Source: JBCDBH01 sp039184055 (GTDB lineage Bacteria > Acidobacteriota > Thermoanaerobaculia > Multivoradales > J023). Taken from it: a stretch of DNA of 5,113 nt. Positions within the stretch are counted from its first letter, which is position 1; the number at the start of each line of letters is the position of its first letter. The stretch lies in contig JBCDBH010000416.1 of the NCBI GenBank assembly GCA_039184055.1, positions 1 to 5,113 of the forward strand, written 5' to 3'. The notes under the pieces were generated by a model that had not been told where the DNA came from, did no database searches, and saw nothing but the letters and a program-made list of their open reading frames with translations. Shown in pieces: positions 4,587-5,113 of the stretch. Both the position numbers and the translations under genes were made by a program.

Positions 4587-5113
4587 CTAACTGACCGACG
4601 TCACCACCGCCACCGACGCCGCCGTCGTGGCGATGAAGACCACCGTCTGTTCGAGAATCCGCTTCACCGCGACACCCAGCGTCTCGCTCTCCACCAGCGC
4701 ATCGAGCCGTTCCTTGCGTGCCTTGAGCTCTTTGCGATCGAAGGGAATGTCCAGCACGCTGGTAGGGCGTGCCAAGGCGATCAGCGTCGCGAGCCACGCG
4801 TCGACCTCACCGTCGCCAAAGATCGCGTCGTGGAGACGGGCGATCAAGCGATCTTCGACCCCACCGTCGACCTCGGGAAAAGTCGTCCGAGGAAAGATCC
4901 CCAGGATCCGCCCCTGCTCCTCGCGGAGAATGCCCCGATGCACCAACGGCTCGGCGATCGTTTTCGCCAGCTTTGGCCATCCCCAAATGATCCGCAACCA
5001 ATCATCGACCTTGTACCGCTTCTCCGTGTCGGCGATCTCCGCCAACACCGCATCGAACAACGGATCGCCAATAGGCGCCGTGTCGAGCGTCTCGACCTTG
5101 CCGTCCACGGTCA
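4587..5113 (-). CDS. GPP34 family (Golgi phosphoprotein 3-like) protein, C-terminal fragment (runs off right edge)
   Basis: 174 residues are visible, ending at the TAG at 4589-4587; the frame is open to the window edge, so the start is missing. Order of motifs: APIGDPLFDAVLAEI (matching the family's PTGDPLLD-like block), then VDDWLRIIWG, LVHRGILREEQGRILGIFPRTTFPE (the most diagnostic stretch), a RLHDAIFGDGEVDAWLATLIALA segment, and a charged DRKELKARKERLDAL helix. The C-terminus VVFIATTAASVAVV is hydrophobic. In eukaryotes the family (GOLPH3/Vps74) binds PI4P and retains Golgi glycosyltransferases; bacterial members have no settled role. About 60-80 N-terminal residues, including the first helices and part of the ligand pocket, should lie to the right. 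A GTG at 5108 is in frame but falls inside the conserved domain, so it is probably an internal valine. It is convergent with the acyl-CoA operon and not obviously linked to it. Confidence 0.85.
   Translation of the reverse strand, partial: TVDGKVETLDTAPIGDPLFDAVLAEIADTEKRYKVDDWLRIIWGWPKLAKTIAEPLVHRGILREEQGRILGIFPRTTFPEVDGGVEDRLIARLHDAIFGDGEVDAWLATLIALARPTSVLDIPFDRKELKARKERLDALVESETLGVAVKRILEQTVVFIATTAASVAVVTSVS

Noticed and set aside
5106..5108. GTG as the start of the GPP34 gene
   Set aside because: It falls just before the conserved GDPLFD block, so about 60-80 residues of the domain would be missing. The frame continues to the window edge.

Overview
The window looks like a stretch of a high-GC bacterial chromosome, probably Gram-negative. 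A Myxococcota or Bradymonadota ('deltaproteobacterial') relative would fit, but that is a guess. It is based on the mix of anaerobe-style acyl-CoA enzymes with a GPP34-family protein; no phylogenetic marker is present.

Layout. (1) Positions 1-247, minus strand: the N-terminal 82 residues of an NADP-type malic enzyme, running off the left edge. (2) Positions 248-511: a divergent intergenic region with a good candidate minus-strand promoter for the malic enzyme, two small inverted repeats next to it, and a weaker plus-strand promoter for the operon. (3) Positions 512-4054, plus strand: a compact four-gene operon with gaps of 21, 13 and 29 bases. It encodes a thiolase, a class-I glutamine-amidotransferase-like C26 hydrolase, a crotonase resembling cyclohexadienoyl-CoA hydratases, and a standard enoyl-CoA hydratase. 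(4) Positions 4055-4586: 532 bases without a credible gene. They hold a perfect 13-bp hairpin and a tandem array of six clear 41-bp repeats plus a decayed seventh. (5) Positions 4587-5113, minus strand: the C-terminal 174 residues of a GPP34 (Golgi phosphoprotein 3-like) protein, running off the right edge.

How the genes work together (inference). Two crotonases and a thiolase supply hydration and thiolysis steps of a beta-oxidation-type route for an acyl-CoA, possibly one derived from an alicyclic or aromatic acid. The amidohydrolase between them would fit a substrate that carries an amide or gamma-glutamyl group. No acyl-CoA dehydrogenase, hydroxyacyl-CoA dehydrogenase or ligase is visible, so the pathway is incomplete here. 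The malic enzyme is divergent and could supply NADPH and pyruvate.

Most notable features. The thiolase gene changes base composition abruptly near position 857-900, from about 50% to about 70% GC by hand count. In the same place its protein changes from a FadI/HADHB-like N-terminal half to a PhaA/AtoB-like C-terminal part. Everything left of this point, including the malic enzyme, is in the lower-GC regime; the rest of the operon is in the higher one. The 41-bp array carries A-tracts at close to helical spacing and alternating palindromic cores, and on the minus strand it resembles a series of terminators between two convergent genes.
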